DNA of 64,000 nucleotides. Source: Luidia sarsii. Lineage: Eukaryota > Echinodermata > Asteroidea > Paxillosida > Luidiidae. Each line of letters opens with the position of its first letter. Position 1 is the first letter of the stretch. This document shows, in pieces, positions 48,491 through 60,225 of the stretch. A program made the position numbers and the translations under genes. The DNA lies in assembly GCA_949987565.1 (NCBI GenBank), contig OX465115.1, positions 16,413,557 through 16,477,556 on the forward strand. Reading direction: 5' to 3'. A model generated the notes under the pieces. The model worked only from the letters and a program-made list of their open reading frames with translations. It was not told where the DNA came from and made no database searches.

Positions 48491-48604
48491 CATCCCCTTG
48501 AAGGTTCTACAGACAACCATGATACCATCCCAGACGATGCTTAAGGAACTTGGAGTGAGGAAAATTGCAGTGAATTACAATGCTCCTGATGAGGTCAAAT
48601 TGAG
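48491..48604 (+). CDS. Exon of unrecognised protein (exon 2 of the cassette gene)
   Basis: 114 nt between TTGTTTTAATTTTAG and TTGAG|GTGAGT. Only one frame is open, entering with one base: IPLKVLQTTMIPSQTMLKEL then GVRKIAVNYNAPDEVKLR. It ends on two bases (AG), which join the single starting base of the exon at 54,150 to give Arg in a continuing open frame. A diverged paralogue of this exon, now with an in-frame stop, lies at 57,783. I do not recognise the family. Confidence 0.55.
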
Positions 48605-48977
48605 GTGAGTTTTTGCCTTGTAGGAAAGAATATTTGTCATCTTCTTCAAATTCAAATTATTTTTTTTAGCCTGCTTTGTTTTGTTTTTTCATTTAATTTT
48701 CTGACTTGTCCTACCCAGTAGGTTCTATGGAGTTCAATGTACAATTTTACATCCAGAATCAGTGTGTTTATAAATCTTCCATCAAACCTGGACTAAATCA
48801 CCAAATCTGGCACTTCCTCCACTGTCCCTGCCCTAGAACAATTACCTGACAAACCCATTCCACAGCAGTAGTGTCTGTACATACTTTTGATTGATATCCA
48901 CTCGCTTTTTTGCCCAATTTCGTATCTAAACCCAAACTATGAAATCCATCCCAAAATTGTCAGCCTTACATTCTCAG

Positions 48978-49049
48978 CTCTTATCCAGTGGTGCCGACGG
49001 GATTCTGACAAGAGCCAAAGAATGGAAGAGACTCATCATTTCTTCTCAG
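48978..49049 (+). pseudogene. Degenerate copy of cassette exon 'a'
   Basis: It starts after TACATTCTCAG with CTCTTATCCAGTGG and continues GGATTCTGACAAGAGCCAA, matching the terminal exons at 55,305 and 56,297. A 10-nt deletion (CCTGCCATTA is missing) shifts the frame. It lies out of order between exons 2 and 3, so it is probably a stray duplicate. Confidence 0.6.
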
Positions 49050-49139
49050 GTTTTAAAATAAAGATTGAAAAATTGTACAATGCATGAAGAGCGTTGTAAA
49101 CTAAAACAAAGACCTCAACACTTAAAATTCTGTGGGACT

Positions 49140-49180
49140 TTGATCCTAGCCTTTCTCAAAGGAATTTTTTGTCAAAGGAA
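49140..49180 (-). repeat. Degenerate Penelope-type end
   Basis: The + strand reads TTTGATCCTAGCCTTTCTCA AAGG, missing the stem-loop centre of the family motif. Confidence 0.4.
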
Positions 49181-49784
49181 TTTTTTGTGTAACATTGATT
49201 CTTTGTAAATCGCCAGAAAGTGGCATACATTACATATGCCTCAGGGGGTAGTAGAGGTACATAAAAACTGCAGATGACCCCCTCCTTGACCAAGTGGTTC
49301 TCTGAACACGGTCTGTTATGGGTCTTATGTAAGATGCTTTCAGACTAGGTCATGTATAGCGGGTACCTCTAGCGCACTCCTCAAGTGCGAGGGGATACGG
49401 GGGTAGGTGTGTGATGGGTTAGGGGGAGGGGTGTGATGGGTGAGGGGGAGGGGTGTGATGGGGCAGACAACTTGTATTTGAGTCTCATCTCTCAGGTCCG
49501 AGTCCTAGACATGAGTCTTACATGACTTGTCAGCAGCTCTAGCATTTAACCTTTTTGTTCTCTAGGTCATATATTGTGGGTAGTTCAGCCTCTATCTTAA
49601 GCTTGTGATCGTCATTCAGTTGGCTGGCTTGCCCCAAGTTGCTGAATTTCTTTAGAATAGACTATGTAATGGCTAATTTATGTAATTTGCCAAATAATTA
49701 TCGGCGTTCCTTTTTTCATATCCTATGATCCTTGTGATTTCCCCTGGCTCTCTACAGTTGCAACTGTACACTGTTTCACAATAA

Positions 49785-52700
49785 TGATAATCTACAAAAT
49801 GATACTTTGCAAACCAACGCTGTGGTTGACAGTCAACTTGACGGTCAAATTGTGTTTGTGATTTTTTCTTCACTGTGTAAGCATGGATCTCCTAAATGAA
49901 AAAGGTTTAAATGATTCTGTGCTTACATTGGCAAAAATTAGCAACAAAAATGACAAATGGTTGATTTAAAGTAACTTAATGATAATCTACAAAATGAAAG
50001 AGCAATTATTCTGTAAACCAACCCTGTGGTTGTGCAGTCAATGTGAATGTCAAATTAAATTTGTTATTGTGATATTTTGCTTTACTGTGTGAGCATGGAT
50101 CTCCTAAATGAAAAGGGTTTAAATGATTCTGTGCTTACATTGGCAAAAAGGAGTAACAAAAATGACAGAAATGGTGAATTTAAAGTAACTTAATGATAAT
50201 CTACAAAATGAAAGAATATTCTGTAAACCAACCCTGTGGTTGTGCAGTCAATGTGACTATCAAATTAAATTTGTTATTGTGATATTTTGCTTCACTGTGT
50301 GAGCATGGATCTCTTAAATGAAAAAGGTTTAAATGATTCTGTGCGTACATTGGCAAAAGATAGTAACAACAATTACAGAAATGGTGAATTTAAGGTAACT
50401 AAATGATAATCTACAAAATGAAAGAGCAATTATTCTGTAAACCAACCCTGTGGTTGTGCAGTCAATGTGACTGTCAAATTAAATTTGTTATTGTGATATT
50501 TTGCTTCAATGTGTAAGCATGGATCTCCTAAATGAAAAAGGTTTAAATGATTCTGTGCTTACATTGGCATAAATTAGCAACAAAGATGACAAATGGTTGA
50601 TTTAAAGTAACTAAATGATAATCTACAAAATGGAAGAATATTCTGTAAACCAACCCTGTGGTTGTGCAGTCAATGTGACTGTCAAATTAAATTTGTTATT
50701 GTGATATTTTGCTTCACTGTTTAAGCAAGGATCTCCTTATTGAAAAAGGTTTAAATGATTATTTGCTTACATTGGCAAATATTAGGAACAAAAATGCCAG
50801 AAATGGTGAATTTAAAGTAACTAAATGATAATCTACAAAATGAAAGAATATTCTGTAAACCAACCCTGTGGTTGTGCAGTCAATGTGACTGTCAAATTAA
50901 ATTTGTTATTGTGATATTTAGCTTCACTGTGTGAGCATGGATCTCCTAAATGAAAAGGGTTTAAATGATTCTGTGCGTACATTGGCAAAAATTAGCAACA
51001 AAAATGACAAATGGTTGATTTTAAGTAACTAAATGATAATCTACAAAATGGAAGAATATTCTGTAAACCAACCCCGTGGTTGTGCAGTCAATGTGACTGT
51101 CAAATTAAATTTGTTATTGTGATATTTTGCTTCACTGTTTGAGCATGGATCTCCTAAATGAAAAGGTTTAAATGATTCTGTGCGTACATTGGCAAAAATT
51201 AGCAACAAAAATGACAAATGGTTGATTTTAAGTAACTGAATGATAATCTACAAAATGAAAGAATATTCTGTAAACCAACCCTGTGGTTGTGCAGTTAATG
51301 TGACTGTCAAATTAAATTTGTTATTGTGATATTTTGCTTCAATGTGTAAGCATGGATCTCCTAAATGAAAAAGGTTTAAATGATTCTGTGCTTACATTGG
51401 CAAAAATTAGCAACAAAAATGACAAATGGTTGATTTAAAGTAACTAAATGATAATCTACAAAATGAAAGAACAATTATTCTGTAAACCAACCCCGTGGTT
51501 GTGCAGTCAATGTGACTGTCTAATTAAATTTGTTATTGTGATTTTTTTCTTCACTGTTTAAGCAAGGATCTCCTTATTGAAAAAGGTTTAAATGATTATT
51601 TGCTTACATTGGCAAATATTAGGAACAAAAATGCCAGAAATGGTGAATTTAAAGTAACGAAATGATAATCTACAAAATGAAAGAATATTCTGTAAACCAA
51701 CCCTGTGGTTGTGCAGTCAATGTGACTGTCAAATTAAATTTGTTATTGTGATATTTAGCTTCACTGTGTGAGCATGGATCTCCTAAATGAAAAGGGTTTA
51801 AATGATTCTGTGCGTACATTGGCAAAAATTAGCAACAAAAATGACAAATGGTTGATTTTAAGTAACTAAATGATAATCTACAAAATGGAAGAATATTCTG
51901 TAAACCAACCCCGTGGTTGTGCAGTCAATGTGACTATCAAATTAAATTTGTTATTGTGATATTTTGCTTCACTGTGTGAGCATGGACCTCCTAAATGAAA
52001 ATGTTTAAATGATTCTGTGCTTACATCGGCAAAAATAGTAACAAAAATTACAGAAATGGTGAATTTAAAGTAAATAAATGATAATCTACAAAATGAAAGA
52101 ACAAGTATTCTGTAAACCAATTCTGTGGTTGTGCAGTCAATGTGACTGTCTAATTAAATTTGTTATTGTGATTTTTTTCTTCACTGTTTAAGCAAGGATC
52201 TCCTTATTGAAAAAGGTTTAAATGATTATTTGCTTACATTGGCAAATATTAGGAACAAAAATGCCAGAAATGGTGAATTTAAAGTAACGAAATGATAATC
52301 TACAAAATGAAAGAATATTCTGTAAACCAACCCCGTGGTTGTGTAGTCAATGTGACTGTCAAATTAAATTTGTTATTGTGATATTTAGCTTCACTGTGTG
52401 AGCATGGATCTCCTAAATGAAAAGGGTTTAAATGATTCTGTGCGTACATTGGCAAAAATTAGCAACAAAAATGACAAATGGTTGATTTTAAGTAACTAAA
52501 TGATAATCTACAAAATGGAAGAATATTCTGTAAACCAACCCCGTGGTTGTGCAGTCAATGTGACTATCAAATTAAATTTGTTATTGTGATATTTTGCTTC
52601 ACTGTGTGAGCATGGACCTCCTAAATGAAAAGGTTTATATGATTCTGTGCTTACATCGGCAAAAATAGTAACAAAAATTACAGAAATGGTGAATTTAAAG

Positions 52701-54090
52701 TAAATAAATGATAATCTACAAAATGAAAGAGCAATTATTCTGTAAACCAACCCTGTGGTTGTGCAGTTAATGTGACTGTCAAATTAAATTTGTTATTGTG
52801 ATATTTTGCTTCAATGTGTAAGCATGGATCTCCTAAATGAAAAAGGTTTAAATGATTCCGTGCTTACATTGGCAAAAATTAGCAACAAAAATGACAAATG
52901 GTTGATTTAAAGTAACTAAATGATAATCTACAAAATGAAAAAACAATTATTCTGTAAACCAACCCCGTGGTTGTGCAGTCAATGTGACTGTCAATTAAAT
53001 TTGTTATTGTGATTTTTTTCCTCACTGTTTAAGCAAGGATCTCCTTAATGAAAAGGGTTGAAATGATTATTTGCTTACATTGGCATAATTTAGCAACAAA
53101 AATGACAAATGGTTGATTTAAAGTAACTAAATGATAATCTACAAAATGGAAGAATATTCTGTAAACCAACCCCGTGGTTGTGCAGTCAATGTGACTGTCT
53201 AATTAAATTTGTTATTGTGAGTTTTTGCTTCATTGTGTGAGCATGGATCTCCTAAATGAAAAGTTTTAAATGATTCTGTGCTTACATCGGCAAAAATAGT
53301 AACAAAAATTACAGAAATGGTGAATTTAAAGTAACTAAATGATAATCTACAAAATGAAAGAATATTCTGTAAAGCAACCCTGTGGTTGTGCAGTCAATGT
53401 GACTGTCAAATTAAATTTTTTATTGTGATATTTTGCTTCACTGTGTGAGCATGGATCTCCTAAATGAAAAAGGTTTAAGTGATTCTGTGCGTACATTGGC
53501 AAAAGATAGTAACAACAATTACAGAAATGGTGAATTTAAGGTAACTAAATGATAATCTACAAAATGAAAGAGCAATTATTCTGTAAACCAACCCTGTGGT
53601 TGTGCAGTTAATGTGACTGTCAAATTAAATTTGTTATTGTGATATTTTGCTTCAATGTGTAAGCATGGATCTCCTAAATGAAAAAGGTTTAAATGATTCC
53701 GTGCTTACATTGGCAAAAATTAGCAACAAAAATGACAAATGGTTGATTTAAAGTAACTAAATGATAATCTACAAAATGAAAAAACAATTATTCTGTAAAC
53801 CAACCCCGTGGTTGTGCAGTCAATGTGACTTTCAATTAAATTTGTTATTGTGATTTTTTTCCTCACTGTTTAAGCAAGGATCTCCTTAATGAAAAGGGTT
53901 GAAATGATTATTTGCTTACATTGGCAAATATTAGGAACAAAAATGCCAGAAATGGTGAATTTAAAGTAACTAAATGATAATCTACAAAATGAAAGAATAT
54001 TCTGTAAACCAAACTCTTGGTTGTGCAGCCAACGTGACTGTCAAATTAAATTTGTTATTGTGATTTTTTGCTTCACTGTGTAAGGAAGGA
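49785..54090. repeat. Satellite array, ~209-bp unit, about 21 copies
   Basis: Units begin with TGATAATCTACAAAATG and recur at 49,785, 49,979, 50,192, 50,405, 50,616, 50,827 and so on to 53,966. Other fixed landmarks are GTGGTTGTGCAGTCAATGTG, AAATTTGTTATTGTGAT and GCATGGATCTCCTAAATG. The first unit is the most diverged. Higher-order structure is visible: near-identical segments 630 bp apart (around 51,880 and 52,510; three units) and about 840 bp apart (around 52,937 and 53,776; four units). The array occupies a putative intron of the + strand cassette gene. Confidence 0.96.
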
Positions 54091-54149
54091 TCTCGTGCCT
54101 CATCCATACGTCAAGAATCTTATATATAAATAATTATTTCTTCTTCAAG

Positions 54150-54233
54150 AACTGCTCAGGAGATTTCCGAGCTGCCGGGGTTAGACACACATACCCTGCT
54201 TCAAAGCAGTATCAGACAACAAAGAGAAATAAA
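54150..54233 (+). CDS. Exon of unrecognised protein (exon 3 of the cassette gene)
   Basis: 84 nt after TATTTCTTCTTCAAG and before GTAAGG. In the phase set by exon 2 it reads TAQEISELPGLDTHTLL then QSSIRQQREIK without a stop. Its two trailing bases are compatible with the one-base entry of exon 'b' at 55,523 (LQWKLLKMTIAEDAQFWA). It looks like amphipathic helix with a helical continuation, possibly coiled coil. No family is recognised. Confidence 0.55.
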
Positions 54234-54698
54234 GTAAGGACCCCAAAGAACATGTCCAATGTTATGTGTCACTTCATTTATTGAGGTCATTCTCCACTTT
54301 GAAATGTTAGTTTTCAGACTCAATAAATGTAGGTTAGGGTTTGTAAAAATGAATTGAAATAAGCTTAATCTTTTAAAGTTCACATGAAACAAAAAGAGTA
54401 GGTCATTTCAAAGACACAATAAGAGGAGGCTGAGTTAGTTGGACTGTAGAGGACAAATTCTCAGTCTCACTTATTGAGGTCTTTGATGAGTAGAATGCCC
54501 AGCTCTTGCTGGAACTTATTAGTCAATCTCAGATTGGTGTGAGTGTGAGTGGTGGTGTGCTTGAAGATACTGAAGGTACTGGTGATGCCTAGGTCGGTTG
54601 GTGTGGTTGAGTGGAATTTCTATTCTGCATTTGAATGTAGGACTAACCCAGCTTAGTCTGGGGACAGTTTTTCTCTTTCCTTCCCTTTTTTTCGGAAG

Positions 54699-55394
54699 AT
54701 TTGTGAGCAGTCCAGGGAGTGACCAGCCAAGAGGATGCCTTGTCCTCCATCCTGGAAGATACTGCTGGGACGGAGGGAGGTATGACTAGGATGACCCTGT
54801 TTTTGATGAATGCATCACAGCAAATCCATTAGGTTTGTATCAAACATCGTTTAGTCCTATCTGTCATTCCAAGTTCTAAGGATAAAGAAAGATTATTTGG
54901 AGGGAGGGTTGAAGTCGTAGCCACAAAATTAAGGAAGAAAATAATGTGTGCATCTGATAAAAATGTCATCTGATGAGAATCTGTCGCTATGGCAACTGCT
55001 GTTGCTGTTGGGTTTTAGATTCTTTTGAGAGAGATTGGTCCCACTGAGTTTTTTTCAGTTGATGAAATTGAATTGAATGATTTTCTTTCTTTTGTGTTTC
55101 TCATTCTGCAGGATTGCTGATAGCCCCTCTTTGAGTAGTTTAAGAAACTCAACATTGCAGATGAGACTAACTGGAGGTGTGTAATACTCAACAATCCCTC
55201 AAGTTGTAAAGCAAATCTTATTCAAAATGGTTTTTGCCATTGAGAATTGTATCTAATGAATAAAATTTGAAGGTAAAGTTTTGTTCTTTTTTCCTTTACT
55301 TCAGCTCTTACCTGCCATTATCCAGTGGTGCTGACAGGATTCTGACCAGAGCCCAAGAAGTGAAGACTGACTAAAAAAATGCCACGAGTCTCTG
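54699..55394 (+). pseudogene. Cassette copy 1: exon-like c, d and a
   Basis: c 54,699-54,779 (GVTSQEDALSSILEDTA in the best frame, donor GTATGA, AGTCCAGGGAGTG differs from the other copies). d 55,112-55,176 (in the frame shared with copy 2, FKKLNIADETNW preceded by a TAG). a 55,305-55,394 (in phase with d: SSYLPLSSGADRILTRAQEV KTD then TAA at 55,372-55,374). Exon b is missing from this copy. Each exon keeps a pyrimidine tract plus CAG or AAG acceptor and a GT donor. Splice signals survive better than the reading frame. Confidence 0.5.
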
Positions 55395-55522
55395 GTGAGT
55401 TCATCACCAAGCTTTTGCTATCCATGGTTCTAATTTAATATGATTAATATTGTCATTGTACACTTATAAATATTTGACATTATCAATGAAATCTAAACAG
55501 CTATGATTTTCATTTTCTTCAG

Positions 55523-56385
55523 ACTCCAGTGGAAGCTCCTGAAGATGACCATCGCAGAGGATGCTCAATTTTGGGCAAAAAAGTAAGATTGTATAGATCA
55601 GGCGTAATGTAAAGTTTTAGCTAGGCCTAATTTGGTAAGATCTCTAGGATGGTGTGAGTGTGAGAGTTGGTGTACTAGAGTAGAAGTTTGTTTTGCATTT
55701 GAATGTTGGACTAATGATGCCCAGCTTTGTCGGGGCAAGTTTGTTCTTTTTTCTTCCCTTTTTGCTGAAGATTTGTGAGCAGTCCATGGAGTGACCAGCC
55801 AAGAGGATGCCTTGTCCTCCATCCTGGAAGATACTGCAGGGACGGAGGGAGGAGGGTGACTAGGATGACCCTGTTTTTGAGGAGTACATTACAGCAAATC
55901 CGTTAGGTTTGTGTCAAACAACATTTAGTCCTATCGATCATTTCAACTTCTAAGGATAAAGAAAATGTTATTTGGATGGAGGGCTCTGCAACTGCTGTTG
56001 CTGTTGGGTTTCAGATTCTTGTTAAAGAGATTGTTCCACAAGAGTTTGATCAGTTCTTGAAATTGTATTGAATATTTTTTGTCTTTTTTGTCTCTCATTC
56101 TGCAGGATTGCTGACAGCACCTCCTTGAGCTTCTTAAAGCTCAACATTGCAGATGAGACTAACTAGAGGTGTGTAATAGACTCAACAATCCCTCAAGTTG
56201 TAAAGCAATTCTTATTCAAAATGCTTTTTGCATTGAGAATTGTATCTAATGAATAAAACCTGAAGAGCAAGTTTTGTTCTTTTTCCTTTACTTCAGCTCT
56301 TACCTGCCATTATCCAGCGGCGCCGACAGGATTCTGACCAGAGCCCAAGAAGAAAAAACTGATTAAAAAATGCCACGACACTTCG
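55523..56385 (+). pseudogene. Cassette copy 2: exon-like b, c, d and a
   Basis: b 55,523-55,582 (LQWKLLKMTIAEDAQFWAKK). c 55,771-55,855 (GVTSQEDALSSILEDTAGTE, with an upstream TGA from an indel). d 56,106-56,168 (IADSTSLSFLKLNIADETN then TAG where copy 1 has TGG). a 56,297-56,385 (SSYLPLSSGADRILTRAQEE KTD then TAA at 56,364-56,366). The identical C-terminal peptide in copies 1 and 2, despite silent and intronic change, suggests the ancestral exon a was coding and terminal. Confidence 0.5.
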
Positions 56386-56607
56386 GTGAGTTGTCATGCT
56401 CTAACCCCTTGATTGCCTCACATTTACCACTCTTCTTGGTTTTTCTCTTAATTCCTTCATGTATTCAGTGATACAACCAGGATTCTGAAGCTTTAGCTTT
56501 TATTTATGGTTCCAAATAATCATTTGCATGATTGACAATGAAAAGTCTTCATATTATAATAAAATGTTAAAGAGCATGATTTTTGCTCTTTTCTAAACTT
56601 TCTTAAG

Positions 56608-57344
56608 ACGCAAGTTGACGCTTCTGAAGACACTCATCACGGACGATGCTGAAGTCTGGGAAGCAAGTGAGATGGTAGATATAGATCAGGCCTAGTAGAA
56701 TGTAACGTTGTAGCTTGGCCTAATTTTGTCAAATTTGTAGGGCGATCCGAGTGCGAGTGTTGGTGTGCTAGAGTATAGATTTGTTTTGCATTTTGAATGT
56801 TTGCCATAACGATGCCCAGCCTAGTCTGCGGCAGGTTTTTTGCTCTTTTCTTCCCTTTTTTTCTAAAGGTTATGAGGAGTCCGGTGGAGTGACCAGCCAA
56901 GATGATGCCGTGTACTCCTTCTGGAATACAACGGAGGGCAGGAAGGAGAAATGATGACTGGTGAGTCTGTTGTTGCAGAGTACATCACATGAAATTCAAC
57001 ATGGGTTTATAAGACAATAACAAATACAAGCTCTGTGACTCAAGAAAGGTTTTTTGATGGAGGGCTTTAACTCAAAGCCCCAAAATCAGGAAGAAAATGT
57101 TTCCCACAGATGAATGTGGCAACTGAAAAAAATGTACATCAGATGAGATTCCATTGCTTTGAACATTACCTTTGCCACTGAATTTGAGATTTTGAGTTTA
57201 AGGGATTATTCTCCAGGAGTTTTGTCAGTTCTTACCACCTTAATGACTTCTTTCCTTTGTCTCTCATTGTGCAGGATTGATGCCAGCACCTACTTGAGAT
57301 GTTACAGGAGCTCATCGCAGATCATACTGATAACTACTGTAGAG
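56608..57344 (+). pseudogene. Cassette copy 3: exon-like b, c and d
   Basis: b 56,608-56,666 (RKLTLLKTLITDDAEVWEA) joins in phase to c 56,869-56,960 (SYEESGGVTSQDDAVYSFWN, then a stop near the exon end). d 57,275-57,344 reads HLLEMLQELIADHTDNYCR in a different frame from copies 1 and 2. No exon a follows. The b-c join shows what the intact ancestral protein probably looked like at this junction. Confidence 0.5.
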
Positions 57345-57398
57345 GTAGGTCCCAGACTAAAAAGTCTCTTAATTTCTAAAGTAAATCTCAAACGTTAG

Positions 57399-57475
57399 AG
57401 GGTCTGACGTTTTGATCCTAAGAGGACCTTTCTCAAAGGCAAATTTATATTCTGCCTTTCAGAAAGGTCCTGCTA
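57399..57475 (-). repeat. Penelope-type ends, inverted pair
   Basis: The + strand reads GGGTCTGACGTTTTGATCCT then AAGAGGACCTTTCTCAAAGG. It is followed by an inverted diverged half, CTGCCTTTCAGAAAGGTCCT GCTA. The GAAA segment has become AAAA in the first half. Confidence 0.6.
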
Positions 57476-57782
57476 TATTTTGAAGATAGTGATGGTATGA
57501 ATGCACAGCCCCTGAACTCTTCAGAAAGACACAAGTTTGAAACAGACACTGTCAAGTCAAGATTAAAAAAAAACTCGTGATTTCCTTTTTTGACCAACTT
57601 GATTTATCATCACTAGAACCTCAAAATATATCGGTTATCCATGGACTCACATTGTGCTGATACCTGACAGGTGTGAAGGGTAACATCATTGTTTGCTCCA
57701 AATATTTCCATGGTACGCTTCGAGGATATCGGATATTACAAAATTAATAAGACATTGGATTATTTGTTTGTTTTGAATTCAG

Positions 57783-57886
57783 GATCCACTTGAAGGTTCT
57801 ACGGACAACCATCGGCGATGATGCTCAAGGAACGTGGAGTGAGGAAAACCTGCAGTGACTGAAGATGCTCCTGAGGTCAAATTGAG
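57783..57886 (+). pseudogene. Diverged paralogue of cassette exon 2
   Basis: It matches 48,491-48,604 through CTTGAAGGTTCTAC, GGAGTGAGGAAAA and GAGGTCAAATTGAG|GTGAGT, and the similarity continues into the next ~35 nt of intron. The corresponding frame (IHLKVLRTTIGDDAQ) meets a TGA, so this copy is not coding in that frame. Confidence 0.55.
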
Positions 57887-58143
57887 GTGAGTTTGTGCCT
57901 TGTAGGAATGACTTGTCATTTACTCATTCCGTACTCCTCCAGAGACTTCAAAATAATGTAGTATGCTTTGGAACTTTTTTGTCAATTTTCTGATATCCAC
58001 TTGGCATTTTGCGCGCATGCTGATTAAAACCTAAACTATAGTCAGTCTTACATCCTCTTCGAATTTTCCCCTGTAACCCTGTACTTAGATCTTTAAGGTT
58101 TACAATGACTAAGACAATTATTCATACTTTTCTTTTGTCTCAG

Positions 58144-58345
58144 AATGGACAACATGGACACCCTGGTGCAGCCACATATCAGCTCTTCATCAGAGGCAGT
58201 GGAAAGGGACTTCAACTGGACGGCAGCCACGACCACTTCCTGAAAATTAAATTGGATCTTGGATGTAACTTTAGATTATCATTATCACATATTTTTCATT
58301 AAAATTAATTCAAGTAGTTCATTGTATAATAAAAATAAGAGTTTC
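58144..58345 (+). other. Candidate terminal exon with polyadenylation signal
   Basis: After TTTTCTTTTGTCTCAG the sequence AATGGACAACATGGACACCC opens a 32-codon frame from ATG (58,145) to TGA. AATAAA lies at 58,328-58,333. It would be a reasonable last exon for the + strand cassette transcript, but no family is recognised and transcription is unproven. Confidence 0.35.
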
Positions 58346-59156
58346 TCTGTGGTATAGTTCAATTTGAGTCAACGCTTATGCAAATGAAGTCCTCCAACGG
58401 CAGACTTTGTTTCGATCTTCTCTCTCTCCATTATCTTTGCACCCATATCTTTTCTCAGCCAGGTCAATCATTGACCTATCTCTTTCATTTTTTTGCACCC
58501 ACATCTTTCTCTCTACTCTTTCCCCCAATTGCACTCTTGCACTGTCACCCTCAAATCACAGAAGAAACAAAGCCTGCTTGGTCATAGATTGATGGGATGA
58601 TATTTTGAAATGATCATCTCAAAAACAAAAGAAAACTGAAGTACTTTGATCGAGCAATCAAACAATTTACGTACCACAGAGTAACTTGTTTATGGTTAAT
58701 AATTATGGCAGTTATGTTAATATTATGGTATTGTGGTAATTATGGTAATTGAATTTAAATAATTAATGTTAAGATGTTAATTAAGATGGTGATGAATATT
58801 CATGACATTTATGTAAACAGTACTGTTGATGTAAGAAGCCCCTTTGACCTGGAGCTGTCATGCTTGATCGCTCTCAGGAGGGTCGGAAAGGAATTTTCAG
58901 ATAGGATTGCTTTGAATGTTTGATCTGTTTTTCGCCTTTCCCAGGCCAAAGGGGGCGCCCTTTATCAGACCACTGGGAGCTCGTGAATGTATAAAGAATT
59001 TCATTGTGATGTATAAGTGATAACTGAGCTCTGACAAAGCCAACTAAATTCACAATAAAGAAATTGAAAAATTGAAACTCATATCATTTCAATCTGCGCT
59101 ATTTTGGTGTCGTTTTTGTTTGTTTTGAATTCTCCTAAGTGGTGGGCATTGCATAA
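58346..59156. other. Intergenic subtelomeric DNA
   Basis: No gene is recognised. A segment at 59,050-59,100 (ATAAAGAAATTGAAAAATTG then CATTTCAATCTGC) recurs at about 60,170-60,215, indicating an interspersed or duplicated repeat tail. Confidence 0.4.
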
Positions 59157-59690
59157 AGTCCGAGTAACTTGGACCCTAACTATCGCCCTTTTTAAAAAGT
59201 AAATTGAGGGAAACACGGTCCGAAATCCCCAGATTTTACCCCAAAACCTTAAACCGTTCCATGTGCTCCTTTTTGGATCACAGATTTCAATACTGGTCAT
59301 TTGTTTTACTTACGTTTGGGGGAAAAGGAGAAATTTCACCTCAGCTGATCGAGAAGATTATCTCCCGTCCGACGAGCGGAAAGGCGACCATCTTTGATTT
59401 CAAATTGAAAAGATATAATACACATAAATCGATGACGTTTTGGTCCGTGTGCGCAGTGGGTTTGTGGGAGTGTGTGCGCGCGCACGCACGCGCTGACTCC
59501 TAATAATAATACTGGCGCGCGCAAAACGGATCTTTGATTTCAAATTGAAAAGGTATAATACACATAAATCGATGACGTTTTGGTCCGTGTGCGCAGTGGG
59601 TTTGTGGGAGTGTGTGCGCGCGCACGCACGCGCTGACTCCTAATAATAATACTGGCGCGCGCAAAACGGACCGTGTTTCGAATTCACTTC
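59157..59690. repeat. Subtelomeric element with 140-bp internal duplication
   Basis: Exact or near-exact copies of a 140-bp segment occupy 59,391-59,530 and 59,531-59,670. Each contains alternating purine-pyrimidine GTGTGCGCGCGCACGCACGC and GGCGCGCGC. GAAACACGGTCCG at 59,210-59,222 and its inverse at 59,665-59,678 bracket the duplication. The left edge is copy 2 of the palindrome-bearing repeat seen at 5,590. Confidence 0.75.
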
Positions 59691-59891
59691 TGAAATCGCC
59701 CGAGTTGATGAAAAATAGGGGTCAAGGTGTGTGATATTTATGCCATAATTATTGGGTTGTTTTGATAAATTTTATAGCTAAGCTAAAGAAAACTGTCCAA
59801 AAATTAATGTATTATTTTAAAGATGTCAAACGTTAAAAACATGGAGAAGAAAGTGACTAGGAACTATATTTGAAACCTACTAAGAAAACTT

Positions 59892-60085
59892 TGACTGGAC
59901 CGACACTCGAATCCAAGACCTCTGGTTTTGCGAACCAGCGCTCTTACCACCAGAACGAGCTATCTCGCCCTCCCAAAATAATAATATAAGTCTTTTCCGG
60001 GATGGGGCGCCAGTTAATATATTCAACCATTAATATATCTCCAGGGATCACGGCCCCGTTTTCATTCAGATGTAAACAACTTTTC
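59892..60085 (-). repeat. tRNA-derived SINE with shared body
   Basis: The - strand head GGCGAGATAGCTCGTTCTGG continues with a B-box GGATTCGAGTGTC. The 60,000-60,085 body has CTCCAGGGATCACGGCCCCG then TTCATTCAGATGTAAACAAC, shared with 46,552 and 24,750. It is the longest copy in the window. Confidence 0.65.
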
Positions 60086-60225
60086 GGTGTAAAGTTCGGT
60101 GATGCAGCTCTTTCAATTTAAGTCCAGTAAATAAAGAGAAAAAAAGTAACAACTTTTGCACAAAGTTCACATTAGAGAAATTGAAAAATTAATACTGATT
60201 TCATTTCAATCTGCTAAGTTTGTTT

